Positions 1 through 8,661 are shown, numbered from the stretch's first letter. The stretch is 25,849 nt of DNA from Candidatus Treponema excrementipullorum (GCA_018883625.1 JAHLFV010000131.1:1-25849); one strand, 5' to 3'. Notes: generated by a model not told the origin, from the sequence alone. Numbers and translations are program-made.

Positions 1-1327
1 CACTTTGTTCTTCCAAATCGTAGGTTACCACAACAGCACCGTCTACTTCTGGGGCTTGGAACCAAGCTCTACCTATGGCTAAGCCGTTTCCTTCACCATC
101 ACCGCCTTGAATAATTTCTTCGATAAGTATCTGATATGTTTTCCCAGTTCTGTGAGCAAGATTTTGGGCTGTGATTTGTTCCTGTGTTTTCTCTAAGATA
201 GCTTTTCTTTTTTCTGCTGATTGAGTTTCGACTTGATCTAGAAAATTCACGGCAGGAGTATCTTCTTCAGGACTGTAAGTAAAACAACCTGACCAATCCG
301 GCTTTGCTTCTTGTAAGAACTTGACGGTTTGGGCAAAGTCTTCTTCTTTTTCCCCGGGAAATCCCACTAAAAAAGTGGTTCTGAGAGCCGGAGAGCCCAG
401 TTCTTCAGACTGCAACTGTTGCCGTATCGTGTGCACTAACCGAAGATAACTTTCCTGAGATCCAATTCTGTTCATTGCTTTAATGATGGGAGTGCTTCCG
501 CTTTGGAAGGGAATATCAAAGTAAGGCAAAAGTCGTCTATCTTGTGCAATAAGGGGAAGAATATCTAAGGGGAAGTGGTCAGGATGGATATATAACAGAC
601 GGAGCCAAAAATTACCTTCTAAGGCACTCAGTGCTTCCAATAATTTTGCTAAAGGACTTACAGGGGTAGGACTGTTAAATTTGTTCCACACAGATTCTTG
701 GTGGGGATTTACACCGTCCATACCGAAGGCTGCCAAGTCCTGTCCTACCAAATTTATCTCAAAAATTCCCTGTCGTATTAGAGATTGTACTTCTGCAACA
801 ATATCGTCTTTGGATCGGCTTCGCATTCTTCCCCTGATCAAGGGAATGGCACAAAAGGAACAGCGATTATCGCACCCCTCAGAAATCTTCACATAAGCGG
901 TACCGGGAAAAGATAAAAAGGTATCTCTGTTGCCGCAAGATATTCCTTCCTGAGGAGGAGTCTCTACGGGACGTTGTCCTTGTTCCATTGAATCGACAAT
1001 GCTACCAACTATGTCCAAGTTGCCGTTACCGATAATACCGTCGGCTTCCGGTAACTCGTCTTTTAAAACCTCTGCATATCGCTGGGATAAACACCCTGCC
1101 AAAAGTACCTTTGCCTGAGGATAAGCAGCCTTCGCTTCTATAACAGCTTCCAAAGATTCCTGCTTTGCGCTTTCTATAAAACCACAGGAATTTACAATAA
1201 TCAAATCAGCTTTTTCTGGAGAATCTACAGGTTTAAGTCCTTTTTCTACCAACTGGGAAAAAATAAGTTCTCCGTCAATTTGATTTTTTGCACACCCGTG
1301 TTGGTCTAAATAAAAACTAATCAACAT
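1..1327 (-). CDS. rimO: Ribosomal protein S12 methylthiotransferase RimO (3' end outside window)
   Basis: Radical-SAM enzyme that adds a methylthio group to an Asp of ribosomal protein S12. I translated it by hand. It begins MLISFYLDQHGCAKNQ, and an in-frame stop directly precedes the ATG, fixing the start at 1327. The N-terminal domain (about 1-110) has the three cluster cysteines C12, C48 and C79. The radical-SAM motif CxxxCxxC is C152-C156-C159 in a GCDNRCSFC context. A TRAM-like C-terminal domain (about 375-442) is present. About 442 residues are visible, near the family length of about 440, so only a short tail is missing. The start overlaps the end of the upstream rodZ-like gene by 11 bp and has no clear Shine-Dalgarno, which suggests translational coupling. 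The GCAKN motif separates it from MiaB. Confidence 0.93.
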   Translation of the reverse strand, partial: MLISFYLDQHGCAKNQIDGELIFSQLVEKGLKPVDSPEKADLIIVNSCGFIESAKQESLEAVIEAKAAYPQAKVLLAGCLSQRYAEVLKDELPEADGIIGNGNLDIVGSIVDSMEQGQRPVETPPQEGISCGNRDTFLSFPGTAYVKISEGCDNRCSFCAIPLIRGRMRSRSKDDIVAEVQSLIRQGIFEINLVGQDLAAFGMDGVNPHQESVWNKFNSPTPVSPLAKLLEALSALEGNFWLRLLYIHPDHFPLDILPLIAQDRRLLPYFDIPFQSGSTPIIKAMNRIGSQESYLRLVHTIRQQLQSEELGSPALRTTFLVGFPGEKEEDFAQTVKFLQEAKPDWSGCFTYSPEEDTPAVNFLDQVETQSAEKRKAILEKTQEQITAQNLAHRTGKTYQILIEEIIQGGDGEGNGLAIGRAWFQAPEVDGAVVVTYDLEEQS

Positions 1328-2402
1328 CTATTACCGCTATCTTATATGTTCCGTCAGGTTCTCGTACCCATTTTATATCTTGTACAACCACCTGTCCTGC
1401 CTTTCCTACTTCCAAATCGTGGGTCCGGGAGTTTGCCAACACCTGAATTTTTATGGCATTGATATTTGAAACCCACATACGGATTCCGTTCATCGACTGA
1501 ACGGTAATTAAATCATTAGTGGTATAGTAATCTTCGATAGGTTCCTGATTATCAACCTTATATCTGAAAATACAGGGAGCTCGGAAAGTAATACTGGTTG
1601 TAAAAGGATACGCTCTGTTGTCCTGCATAATTGTCAATTTTTCTTTAGTAATGTCCGCTGCATTGGGAATTGCAGCAGTATCTGTTTCTGCATAGCGTAT
1701 AGAATTACCGTCTTTTACCATTATGCGGACTTCGGCACCTCTGCTGGCATCGGTACGGGAAATATCAGAAAGATACACTATAAGTTCTGTGCCTTCTTTT
1801 CCGTCAATATCGATCTCCCGTTCCTCGCTTAACTCCAAAATTTGGGTTCCTACGGGAGTTATAAGGTGTAATTCTTCAAGGGTTTGGGCAACTACTAAAT
1901 CGATATCACCTTCTGCAGTGGGAACGGTAATAATGTCTCCCTTGTATACTCTTTTAGTCAGGGGTTGATCCGTTAAAATATATTTTCCGGCAGTTACTTT
2001 ATTTGTAAGTAGAGTAGCTTCTTCTTTTGCTCTTTCCTGTTGTTGTAGATACGTAATATAGAAGAAGGCTCCAATACCGGCTAACACCAGTACAATGGAA
2101 ATTATAATGATAACTTTAATATAGGGGCGTTTTTGCTTTTGCAACAGCGACTCAGGGGTAGGAGTATTTTGAATTCTTTTCGCCCGATAAAGGGTCACCA
2201 CCTGATTTACATCAACGCCTAAATATTCTGCATAATTGCGTAAGAAACCGATGGCATAGGTATTACTGGGAAATTTGTCTATATCTTCCGACTCTAAGGC
2301 TTCCAAAAAATTTTTCGATATCGCTGTATCTGAAGCTGCTGTTTCTATTTCTATGTTTTTTTCCTGCCGTGCTTCAATCAGTATTTTACCAAAACTCTCC
2401 AT
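1317..2402 (-). CDS. RodZ-like helix-turn-helix membrane protein
   Basis: 361 residues with RodZ architecture. An N-terminal Cro/C1-type helix-turn-helix of the HTH_25 kind (about 1-75) contains the typical stretch FPSNTYAIGFLRNYAEYLGV. A basic linker (KQKRPYIK) follows, then one transmembrane segment (about 96-117). A periplasmic region of about 240 residues ends in a beta-rich domain like the RodZ C-terminal domain. In RodZ the cytoplasmic part binds MreB and the protein helps set rod or helical shape. That role is inferred here from architecture alone. The gene sits 14 bp after lolA, with AAAGG at lolA's stop codon as a possible ribosome site, and overlaps rimO. Homology in the periplasmic part is not obvious by eye, so a generic membrane HTH protein remains possible. 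Confidence 0.75.
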   Translation of the reverse strand: MESFGKILIEARQEKNIEIETAASDTAISKNFLEALESEDIDKFPSNTYAIGFLRNYAEYLGVDVNQVVTLYRAKRIQNTPTPESLLQKQKRPYIKVIIIISIVLVLAGIGAFFYITYLQQQERAKEEATLLTNKVTAGKYILTDQPLTKRVYKGDIITVPTAEGDIDLVVAQTLEELHLITPVGTQILELSEEREIDIDGKEGTELIVYLSDISRTDASRGAEVRIMVKDGNSIRYAETDTAAIPNAADITKEKLTIMQDNRAYPFTTSITFRAPCIFRYKVDNQEPIEDYYTTNDLITVQSMNGIRMWVSNINAIKIQVLANSRTHDLEVGKAGQVVVQDIKWVREPDGTYKIAVIDVD

Positions 2403-2416
2403 GGTGCATTATACCT

Positions 2417-3088
2417 TTACTCAGAAAACAAAAAATTATTATAGTTATTTGATGTAGCCGGTGAATCATATACGAAACGTTGATCCGGAATTTCTACATT
2501 GAGATTGTAATTTGTAAAATAAAAAACAAAGGTCTGCCCCTGAGTTGTTGTGGCTTCTATGCGCCGAATTAGTTTGTTGTCCGGGGTAATTGCCAATTTA
2601 ATTTGACGGAAAGCTTCTGCCGGATTTCTGGGGTACAGTATAAGCTTAACGACTTTTTCCTGATTATCATCGCTTAAAGGCACAGGACTTTGGCCGATTT
2701 CATAGGCAATTGTATAGTAACGGCTCATAAGAGCTAAGCCTTGGGGGGTGGCTAAATCCATACCGGCTTTATCTGTTGTACTTGTAACGAATTGTTGCAG
2801 GTTTGTTGACATACCGGGTAAATAAATGGTTAACATGTCTCCGTTAAAAAGAATAACTTGATTTTGAGGATTGGAAAAATCCATTCTCAGAAGGCTGGGA
2901 CGTTTATAAGAAACTTTTGCCGTCATGGTTTTTCCGTCTGCAGTTATAGATAAGTCAGCTTCATATGTTGATATTCTGCCGTAAGATTCTGATACGGACT
3001 GAAAAAACTTACTTGCTGTTGTGATGTCTTGAGCAAATGCTGATGCAAAAAGAGTGACTATAAAAATCGCACTGAAAATTTTTTTCAT
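2417..3088 (-). CDS. lolA: LolA-like outer-membrane lipoprotein carrier
   Basis: Periplasmic chaperone that ferries lipoproteins from the inner to the outer membrane. The 223-residue protein starts with a Sec signal peptide (MKKIFSAIFIVTLFASAFAQ, cleavage after AFA or nearby). The mature part has LolA-like features: an early helix followed by an antiparallel sheet, the segment KRPSLLRMDF (compare the RPGRFRW/RPxxxR element of LolA), NGDMLTIYLP, and late VKLILYPRN and IKLAIT strands. An ATG nine bases upstream (3097) would add MFF, but it lies only 2 nt from GGAG, whereas this start is 11 nt away, so I prefer 3088. It heads the operon lolA-rodZ-rimO. Assignment rests on fold-like pattern and context, since LolA family members are divergent. 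Confidence 0.8.
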   Translation of the reverse strand: MKKIFSAIFIVTLFASAFAQDITTASKFFQSVSESYGRISTYEADLSITADGKTMTAKVSYKRPSLLRMDFSNPQNQVILFNGDMLTIYLPGMSTNLQQFVTSTTDKAGMDLATPQGLALMSRYYTIAYEIGQSPVPLSDDNQEKVVKLILYPRNPAEAFRQIKLAITPDNKLIRRIEATTTQGQTFVFYFTNYNLNVEIPDQRFVYDSPATSNNYNNFLFSE

Positions 3089-3120
3089 GAAAAACATTAC
3101 TCCGTTTCTGTATTATCGTA

Positions 3121-3149
3121 ATATTAGAGAAGAAAATTGTTAAAGTCAA
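3121..3149 (-). promoter_or_regulatory. Sigma70-type promoter of the lolA operon
   Basis: On the minus strand TTGACT (3149-3144) is followed after exactly 17 bp by TAATAT (3126-3121). The -35 box matches the consensus at five of six positions, the -10 at four. It lies about 35 bp before the lolA start, after the groEL terminator. Confidence 0.65.
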
Positions 3150-3232
3150 GGCTTTTAGGAAAAGTTGCGACTTCACAGGAGTGTAACATATAAAATACCT
3201 GTTAGTTACAATTGACGTGGGAAATAGATGAG

Positions 3233-3276
3233 TAAAAAAAAGGCAACGGTCAAAAGTCAACCGTTGCCCTTTTTTA
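3233..3276. terminator. Bidirectional intrinsic terminator after groEL
   Basis: GGCAACGGT (3242-3250) pairs with ACCGTTGCC (3260-3268). An A-run lies on the left (3234-3241) and a T-run on the right (3270-3275), so both strands carry a stem followed by U residues. It ends groEL transcription 32 bp past its stop and separates it from lolA. Confidence 0.88.
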
Positions 3277-3307
3277 AGCATTTTTATGTTTTGCTTTTAG
3301 GTGAAAA

Positions 3308-4945
3308 TTAATACATTCCGCCCATGTCACCCATACCGGGTGCAGGAGGTGCAGGAGGATTTTTCTCCGGCAAGTCGGTGATAGCACACTCTGTTGTAAG
3401 CAAGAGGCTTGCTACAGAAGCTGCATTCTGCAATGCGGAACGGGTTACTTTTGCAGGGTCAATAATACCGGCTGCAATCATATCTTTCCATTCCATTTTT
3501 GCTGCATCAAAACCAACACCTTTCTTTTCGTGTTTTGCTTTATCTGCAATAACGGCACCGTCCAATCCTGCATTTTCTGCAATCTGACGGATAGGTTCTT
3601 CCAAAGCTCTTTTTACGATTTTGAAACCAACCTTAGCATCGTCACTTAAATCGTTGGTATCGGCCTTTTCAAGACACTCTGAAGCCTGAATAAGAGCAAG
3701 ACCACCTCCGGCTACGATACCTTCTTCCAAAGCTGCACGGGTTGCGGACAAGGCATCTTCAACACGGTGTTTCTTTTCTTTCATTTCAACTTCGGTTACG
3801 GCACCGATATTGATAACTGCTACACCACCGGAGATTTTTGCCAATCTTTCCTTGAGTTTTTCTTTGTCGTATTCGCTGGTAGAATCTTCTACCTGTTTTT
3901 TGATTTGAGCAACTCTGTCTTTGATGTCTTTTACATTACCGGCACCGTCAACAATGGTAGTGTTGTCTTTGTCGATAATAACGCTCTTTGCCTGTCCCAA
4001 TTGATCCAATTCTGTTGTTTCCAACTTGAGACCCAAATCTTCTGTAATAACCTGTCCACCGGTCAAAATAGCGATGTCTTCCAACATTGCCTTTCTGCGG
4101 TCACCAAAACCGGGAGCCTTTACGGCACAAGTTTTCAGTGTTCCTCTGATGCTGTTAACAATGAGAGTTGCCAAAGCTTCTCCGTCCATATCTTCACAGA
4201 TAATAACAAGAGGTTTACCTGTCTGAGCAACCTTTTCCAACAAAGGAAGCAAGTCTTTCATATTGGAAATCTTTTTATCATGGATAAGAATATAGGCATC
4301 GCTGAAAGATGTTTCCATTCTCTCTCTGTCTGTTACAAAGTAGGGTGAAATATATCCACGGTCAAACTGCATACCTTCTACAAAGTCTGTAGTTGTTTCC
4401 ATAGTTTTTGATTCTTCAACAGTGATAACACCGTCTTTTCCTACTTTTTCGATGGCACCGGCAAGAATAGAACCGATTTCTTCGTCATTATTGGCAGAAA
4501 CAGAAGCAACATGAGAAACTTCGTCTGAACCTTTGATTTCTTTTGAATTCTTCTTGATTTCGTCAACAGCCAATTTAACGGCTTTGTCCATACCTTTTTT
4601 TAATTCAATGGGAGTCATGCCGGCAGCAACAGCTTTTAATCCTTCCCGTACCATGGAATAAGCCAATACAGTTGCAGTTGTTGTTCCATCACCGGCTACG
4701 TCGTTTGTTTTAGTTGCAACTTCTTTGAGAAGCTGAGCACCCATATTCTCGTAAGGATCTTCCAATTCAACTTCTTTTGCAACAGAAACGCCGTCTTTTG
4801 TAACGGTGGGAGCACCAAACTTTTTGTCTAACAGAACATTACGTCCCTTAGGACCCAATGTCACTTTAACTGCCTGAGAAATCTGTTCAACACCTGAAAG
4901 CAATTTTTTGCGAGCATCTTCGTTAAAAAGCAATTGTTTTGCCAT
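3308..4945 (-). CDS. groEL: Chaperonin GroEL (Hsp60)
   Basis: ATP-driven cytoplasmic folding chamber subunit, 545 residues, the normal family length. It begins MAKQLLFNEDARKKLLSGVE and contains the hallmark segments TLGPKGRNVLLDK, AGDGTTTATVLA and GGGLALIQ, and ends with a GGM-type tail (GMGDMGGMY). An ATG nine codons upstream (4972) is open, but MAK is the conserved start and has AAGGAG 10 nt before it, so 4945 is chosen. It stands alone: no groES lies on either side, although many bacteria encode groES-groEL together. The upstream region has no CIRCE element (TTAGCACTC-N9-GAGTGCTAA); see the promoter and inverted repeat entries. Confidence 0.99.
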   Translation of the reverse strand: MAKQLLFNEDARKKLLSGVEQISQAVKVTLGPKGRNVLLDKKFGAPTVTKDGVSVAKEVELEDPYENMGAQLLKEVATKTNDVAGDGTTTATVLAYSMVREGLKAVAAGMTPIELKKGMDKAVKLAVDEIKKNSKEIKGSDEVSHVASVSANNDEEIGSILAGAIEKVGKDGVITVEESKTMETTTDFVEGMQFDRGYISPYFVTDRERMETSFSDAYILIHDKKISNMKDLLPLLEKVAQTGKPLVIICEDMDGEALATLIVNSIRGTLKTCAVKAPGFGDRRKAMLEDIAILTGGQVITEDLGLKLETTELDQLGQAKSVIIDKDNTTIVDGAGNVKDIKDRVAQIKKQVEDSTSEYDKEKLKERLAKISGGVAVINIGAVTEVEMKEKKHRVEDALSATRAALEEGIVAGGGLALIQASECLEKADTNDLSDDAKVGFKIVKRALEEPIRQIAENAGLDGAVIADKAKHEKKGVGFDAAKMEWKDMIAAGIIDPAKVTRSALQNAASVASLLLTTECAITDLPEKNPPAPPAPGMGDMGGMY

Positions 4946-4991
4946 TTTTATAAATCTCCTTCCAATAGCCATAAGGCTTTAATTGTGATAC

Positions 4992-5013
4992 TATGAAACG
5001 TATTCTTTTCATA
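4992..5013. promoter_or_regulatory. Inverted repeat over the groEL -10 box (possible operator)
   Basis: TATGAAA (4992-4998) and TTTCATA (5007-5013) form a perfect 7-bp inverted repeat with an 8-bp gap. The right arm coincides with the predicted groEL -10 box and the centre with the predicted start point, the usual place for a repressor site. It lies between groEL and a divergent gene and could serve both. It is not a CIRCE sequence. Confidence 0.35.
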
Positions 5014-5036
5014 AAAGATATAAAATATTTTGTTAA
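5008..5036 (-). promoter_or_regulatory. Candidate groEL promoter
   Basis: On the minus strand TTAACA (5036-5031) and TATGAA (5013-5008) are 17 bp apart, predicting a transcript start near 5001 and a leader of about 55 nt before groEL. Matches are five of six and four of six. The region is AT-rich, so this is only a candidate. Confidence 0.45.
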
Positions 5037-5060
5037 ATGGCAAGTAAACTGGAGTAAGAT

Positions 5061-6647
5061 ATGAAAAAAATTGCATGGGGTATTGTGGGAGCCGGAAGAA
5101 TTGCTGCCTCCTTTGTTGAGGCTCTGGCCCAGTCAAAGGACAGTGAATTGTATGGTGTCGCTTCCAGAAATCCGCAGCGGGGAAAGGAATTTGCCGAAAA
5201 GTGGAATATTAAACATGTGTATGCAAGCTATCAAGAGCTTTTTGAAGATAAAAATATTGATGTAGTGTATATTGCAACGCCACATATGAATCATGCAGAG
5301 TTGTCTATTGCTGCCATGAAAGCCGGTAAATCTGTATTGTGCGAAAAAGCACCTGCCATAAATGCTCAGGAATTGCAAGATGTGTACGATTGTGCGTACA
5401 AAACAGGTTGCTTCTATATGGAGGCAATGTGGACAAAATTTAATCCTACCTTCAGACAGTGTGTGAAATGGGTGGCAGAGGGAAAAATCGGAGACTTATT
5501 GGCTGTTTATGCCGATTTTTGTATCAGCCGGGAACCAAAGGCTATATATGCAGATAAAGAATATCCTTTGAATCGACTATATGATGTGAATACTGCTGGT
5601 GGTGCTTTGCTGGATGTGGGAATTTATCCTGTAACGGTGGCTTTCGCTATGGTAGAAAGTTTCTTAGGGTCTCAAGGTGAAGAGAAAAAGTTATCACCTG
5701 ATCTGATCCAAAACACTTGCAGAAAAGCTTTTACCGGAGTGGATGCTTTTGACAGTATCTCTATGCAATTCGGTAATATTCAGACTCATTTGTCCTGCAG
5801 TATAGATACCGAGTGTGGCGGACAGCTAAAATCTGCTAAGATAGTAGGAACAAATGGTACTATATACATGCCTCTCTTTTGGATGGGAGAAGAGGCTTAT
5901 ATTCTGTCGTTGGATGGAGAACATGTTGAGTCATGTGCTTATCCTTTTGGTATAAACGGATATGAGTACGAAATAGAAGAATTTTGCCGTTGCATTCAGT
6001 TGCGTTGGCAGGGAGAAGAGATAAGAGAAAGTCCGTTGCATACCCATCGCCAAAGTTTGCGGGTAATGAAGGCTCTGGATACAATTCGGGAAAATATCGG
6101 TTTGGAATATCCCTTTGAAAAAAAGACACATAAAATAAAAGAGTCAGCTCGAATTTTAACTCCCACAGGAATATCAGGGGAATTAAACTTTGATGATAAA
6201 AAAATCGTGGTGTATACAGATGGCGGTTGCTCCGGTAATCCGGGAGCCGGTGGCTGGGGATGTGTGATTTTGGCTGGAGGAGAGGAGTTTACCGCCGCTG
6301 GGGGAGAAATCAATACTACCAATAATCGTATGGAGTTAAGTGCTGCCATTGCAGCGCTGTCCGCTATAGAACAAAATGAGAAATGGAAAAAATCTTCCAT
6401 AACGGTGTATATTGACAGCCAATATGTTAAAAACGGTATTACTTCTTGGATACGCAGTTGGAAGAAAAATGGATGGAAAAACTCTGAAAATCAACCGGTA
6501 AAAAACAGAGATTTATGGGAAGCTTTGGATGCCCTTAACAGTGAATTAAAGGTATCTTGGCAGTGGGTTAAAGGTCATGCCGGTAATAAGTACAACGAAA
6601 TATGCGACGCTTTGGCAAAGGCGGAGGTAGAAAAGTACAGTAAATAA
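5061..6647 (+). CDS. Fusion: Gfo/Idh/MocA-family oxidoreductase + ribonuclease HI
   Basis: One uninterrupted 528-residue ORF encodes two unrelated enzymes. Residues 1 to about 350 are an NAD(P)-dependent Gfo/Idh/MocA oxidoreductase. They include the Rossmann motif GIVGAGRIA (G10-A-G12), the EK pair E95-K96, a dihydrodiol-dehydrogenase-like EAMWTKFNP, and the C-terminal sheet domain with GGALLDVGIYP. After a linker of about 30 residues, 382-528 are a complete RNase HI, which cuts RNA in RNA:DNA hybrids. All catalytic residues are present: D387 (DGGCSGNPG), E425 (NNRMEL), D452 (YIDSQYV), H506 (KGHAGN) and D516. Their spacing matches E. coli D10/E48/D70/H124/D134, apart from five extra residues between E and the second D. 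CTGGAG precedes the ATG. No in-frame start with a ribosome site is visible at the junction. The sugar-like substrate of the first half is unknown. Confidence 0.9.
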   Translation: MKKIAWGIVGAGRIAASFVEALAQSKDSELYGVASRNPQRGKEFAEKWNIKHVYASYQELFEDKNIDVVYIATPHMNHAELSIAAMKAGKSVLCEKAPAINAQELQDVYDCAYKTGCFYMEAMWTKFNPTFRQCVKWVAEGKIGDLLAVYADFCISREPKAIYADKEYPLNRLYDVNTAGGALLDVGIYPVTVAFAMVESFLGSQGEEKKLSPDLIQNTCRKAFTGVDAFDSISMQFGNIQTHLSCSIDTECGGQLKSAKIVGTNGTIYMPLFWMGEEAYILSLDGEHVESCAYPFGINGYEYEIEEFCRCIQLRWQGEEIRESPLHTHRQSLRVMKALDTIRENIGLEYPFEKKTHKIKESARILTPTGISGELNFDDKKIVVYTDGGCSGNPGAGGWGCVILAGGEEFTAAGGEINTTNNRMELSAAIAALSAIEQNEKWKKSSITVYIDSQYVKNGITSWIRSWKKNGWKNSENQPVKNRDLWEALDALNSELKVSWQWVKGHAGNKYNEICDALAKAEVEKYSK

Positions 6648-6689
6648 GACTCGGTAAAGGTACTATACCGATTCTCAGAGGAAAATAGG

Positions 6690-6730
6690 AAAAAGCTGTT
6701 CTGTAAGTGAAGATACAGAACAGCCTTTTT
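6690..6730. terminator. Bidirectional terminator between convergent genes
   Basis: GCTGTTCTGTA (6695-6705) pairs perfectly with TACAGAACAGC (6714-6724) around an 8-nt loop, with five A before and five T after. It serves the oxidoreductase/RNase H fusion on plus and the 5'-nucleotidase on minus. Confidence 0.92.
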
Positions 6731-6733
6731 GTG

Positions 6734-8590
6734 TTATTTTTTTCTGTTTTTAATTTTTTTTACAGTAAATACCACCAGTGCAATTATTCCTACAAAAACG
6801 ATAATTGCCACAGCGTATACGATAAGGGCTATAGTGTTAGGATTTTTTAACAGTTCCCAAGGATTCAAGCTTGATTCAATGATTTTTCTTCCCTCGGGGG
6901 CACTGTATTTTGCGGGAATTTGATCCATAGAGTCGAGATATCCTGCCAAGGTTGTCCAAGCTTTTACTTCCTGACTACCGTCGTACAAGATTTGTTTTTC
7001 CAAATCAACAACGGGATTGCCGTCTTTATCCTTAGGAACAATGGAGAGTATACCTTTTGACATATCGGTGACGGCACTGAGCATTTGTCCTGAATACAAA
7101 TCGGCAACTACACGATATAGCTTATCTTTTTGTATCTCTTGACGATTGCCGTTTTGATCTACAAGCCACACATCGGTGGTTTTATTGAGAATCAATCGTT
7201 TGTCATTGGCTTTGTAATACAAACCGGAACAGTACAATTGTGCCGAGGGCATAAGCGGGGAAATTGAAGCATCTATTTCAGCAGCTGTCATTAGTTCTTT
7301 ACCGGTTAAATACACCTCAATAAGGGGATAGCCAGGAATTTGATCCGGTCCCACACCTAGCGAGCTTATCTGAAAGGCGTGCTCTACTGTAACAGGCCCC
7401 ATGGGAATAGTGTCTCTGATGATACCTGCAGGAACAATGGCAGCAGCTATGGGACGATACGCTTCTTTTTCAATGTTTTGTACAGCATATACATAGGCAT
7501 CAGCAATAATGTTTCCCAAAGTGTCTTCTTCCAGTTTGTTACCGAGTTGATAAATTGCAGAAAATCTGTAAGGATTTTCCGTCAGCACTTGGTCTATGGT
7601 GTAGCCAAACTGCTCCAAATATATATGATTGATATCTGATTTGAATGTTTGTATTTGTTGTAAGGTGTCCTGATCTTGGGGAACAGAGTCATCCAACAAA
7701 ATCAATTCGTATTCTTTTAAGTCCCAGCGATTTTCTTGATTTTGAGTGAGCACAATATTTCCCAATCGGCTGCCGTATTCTCCGGCGGAAACGATCCAAG
7801 TATTACCTTGTTTTGCCGGTGTATCCAACCGTGTGTGGGTGTGGCCGCTGACAATAATATCTATTTCGGGAACAGCTTGAGCTAGCAAATGATCTTCCGA
7901 TTTACTGATATTTGCGTTGGTACCGCCATGGGACAGACATACAATGATATCTACATCGTAGTTTTCTTTGATTTCTGCAATGACTTGCTGTGCAGCTTCT
8001 GCGGCGGGAATAAATTCAAGTTCACAAGTAGGTGCACAGGCTAAAGCGTCAACTCCGAATACACCGAATACGGCTGCCGTAATGTCACCTTTTGTGATGA
8101 TCACATAGGGTTTCGTATGCAATGCTTCAAATGGTGTACCCGTGATTTTTGCGTTTGACAATACAACTTCCGGCAAAGGGTCTCCGCTTTCAATGGCTGT
8201 TTCCATCATATTCAGTATTCCGGATGTTCTATAGTCAAATTCATGGTTACCGATGGTGGTAGCATCAAATCCCATTGCTCCCATGAGCCGTAATTCCGGG
8301 GAAGCTTGTTCAAAAATTGTTTGGTAGAGGGTTCCCATGGAAAAATCTCCTCCGTCAAACACAAATACATTGGGATTTTGGCTTTGCTTTTGGTCAATTA
8401 TTGTTTTTATTCGAGGGAAACCGCCTACCATTTCCTCTTTATCACCATTTAACAGAAGAAATTCTTCTAAATGAGAGTGTAGATCATGGGTAAAAAGAAT
8501 TTCGACTTCTTTTTGGGGAGATTCTGCCGCATAGATATTTCCAAAAAAAATAAGTACCAATATAACGATTGCAAAAACTCGTTTTTTCAT
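6734..8590 (-). CDS. 5'-nucleotidase/UshA-family metallophosphatase, membrane-anchored
   Basis: Exported bimetal phosphoesterase that likely hydrolyses nucleotides outside the inner membrane for nucleoside or phosphate salvage. The 618-residue protein has an N-terminal signal peptide (about 1-22). The calcineurin-like domain (about 28-300) shows all five motifs: D36-x-H38 (FTHDLHSH), GGDFSMG, GNHEFDY, CLSHGG and SGHTHT. A 5'-nucleotidase C-terminal domain (about 340-540) binds the base. Unlike soluble UshA it ends in a hydrophobic helix (about 583-608) followed by KKIKNRKK, so it should be held in the inner membrane facing the periplasm. The start is set at 8590 because GGAGGAAGG directly precedes it; an ATG at 8602 would place that ribosome site inside the gene. 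Exact substrate (AMP, UDP-sugar, 2',3'-cNMP) cannot be told. Confidence 0.9.
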   Translation of the reverse strand: MKKRVFAIVILVLIFFGNIYAAESPQKEVEILFTHDLHSHLEEFLLLNGDKEEMVGGFPRIKTIIDQKQSQNPNVFVFDGGDFSMGTLYQTIFEQASPELRLMGAMGFDATTIGNHEFDYRTSGILNMMETAIESGDPLPEVVLSNAKITGTPFEALHTKPYVIITKGDITAAVFGVFGVDALACAPTCELEFIPAAEAAQQVIAEIKENYDVDIIVCLSHGGTNANISKSEDHLLAQAVPEIDIIVSGHTHTRLDTPAKQGNTWIVSAGEYGSRLGNIVLTQNQENRWDLKEYELILLDDSVPQDQDTLQQIQTFKSDINHIYLEQFGYTIDQVLTENPYRFSAIYQLGNKLEEDTLGNIIADAYVYAVQNIEKEAYRPIAAAIVPAGIIRDTIPMGPVTVEHAFQISSLGVGPDQIPGYPLIEVYLTGKELMTAAEIDASISPLMPSAQLYCSGLYYKANDKRLILNKTTDVWLVDQNGNRQEIQKDKLYRVVADLYSGQMLSAVTDMSKGILSIVPKDKDGNPVVDLEKQILYDGSQEVKAWTTLAGYLDSMDQIPAKYSAPEGRKIIESSLNPWELLKNPNTIALIVYAVAIIVFVGIIALVVFTVKKIKNRKK

Positions 8591-8632
8591 TCCTTCCTCC
8601 ATAGTTGAGACGCCGTTTAGGAGTCAGGAGAA

Positions 8633-8661
8633 ATTATATCATGATTGCTACATAATGTCTG
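8633..8661 (-). promoter_or_regulatory. Promoter of the 5'-nucleotidase gene
   Basis: On the minus strand CAGACA (8661-8656) is followed after 17 bp by a perfect TATAAT (8638-8633). This predicts a start near 8626 and a leader of about 36 nt. Confidence 0.6.

Noticed and set aside
3767..4348. A 193-residue open frame on plus, antisense to groEL
   Set aside because: It lies wholly inside the certain groEL gene, has Phe/Cys-rich composition typical of an antisense shadow, and lacks a ribosome site.
4946..4972. Upstream ATG of groEL at 4972
   Set aside because: It would add nine residues not found in GroEL and would place the AAGGAG ribosome site inside the coding region.
5996..6400. A 134-residue minus-strand frame across the oxidoreductase/RNase H junction
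   Set aside because: It is antisense to both well-supported domains and shows no recognisable domain; it does not explain the fusion.
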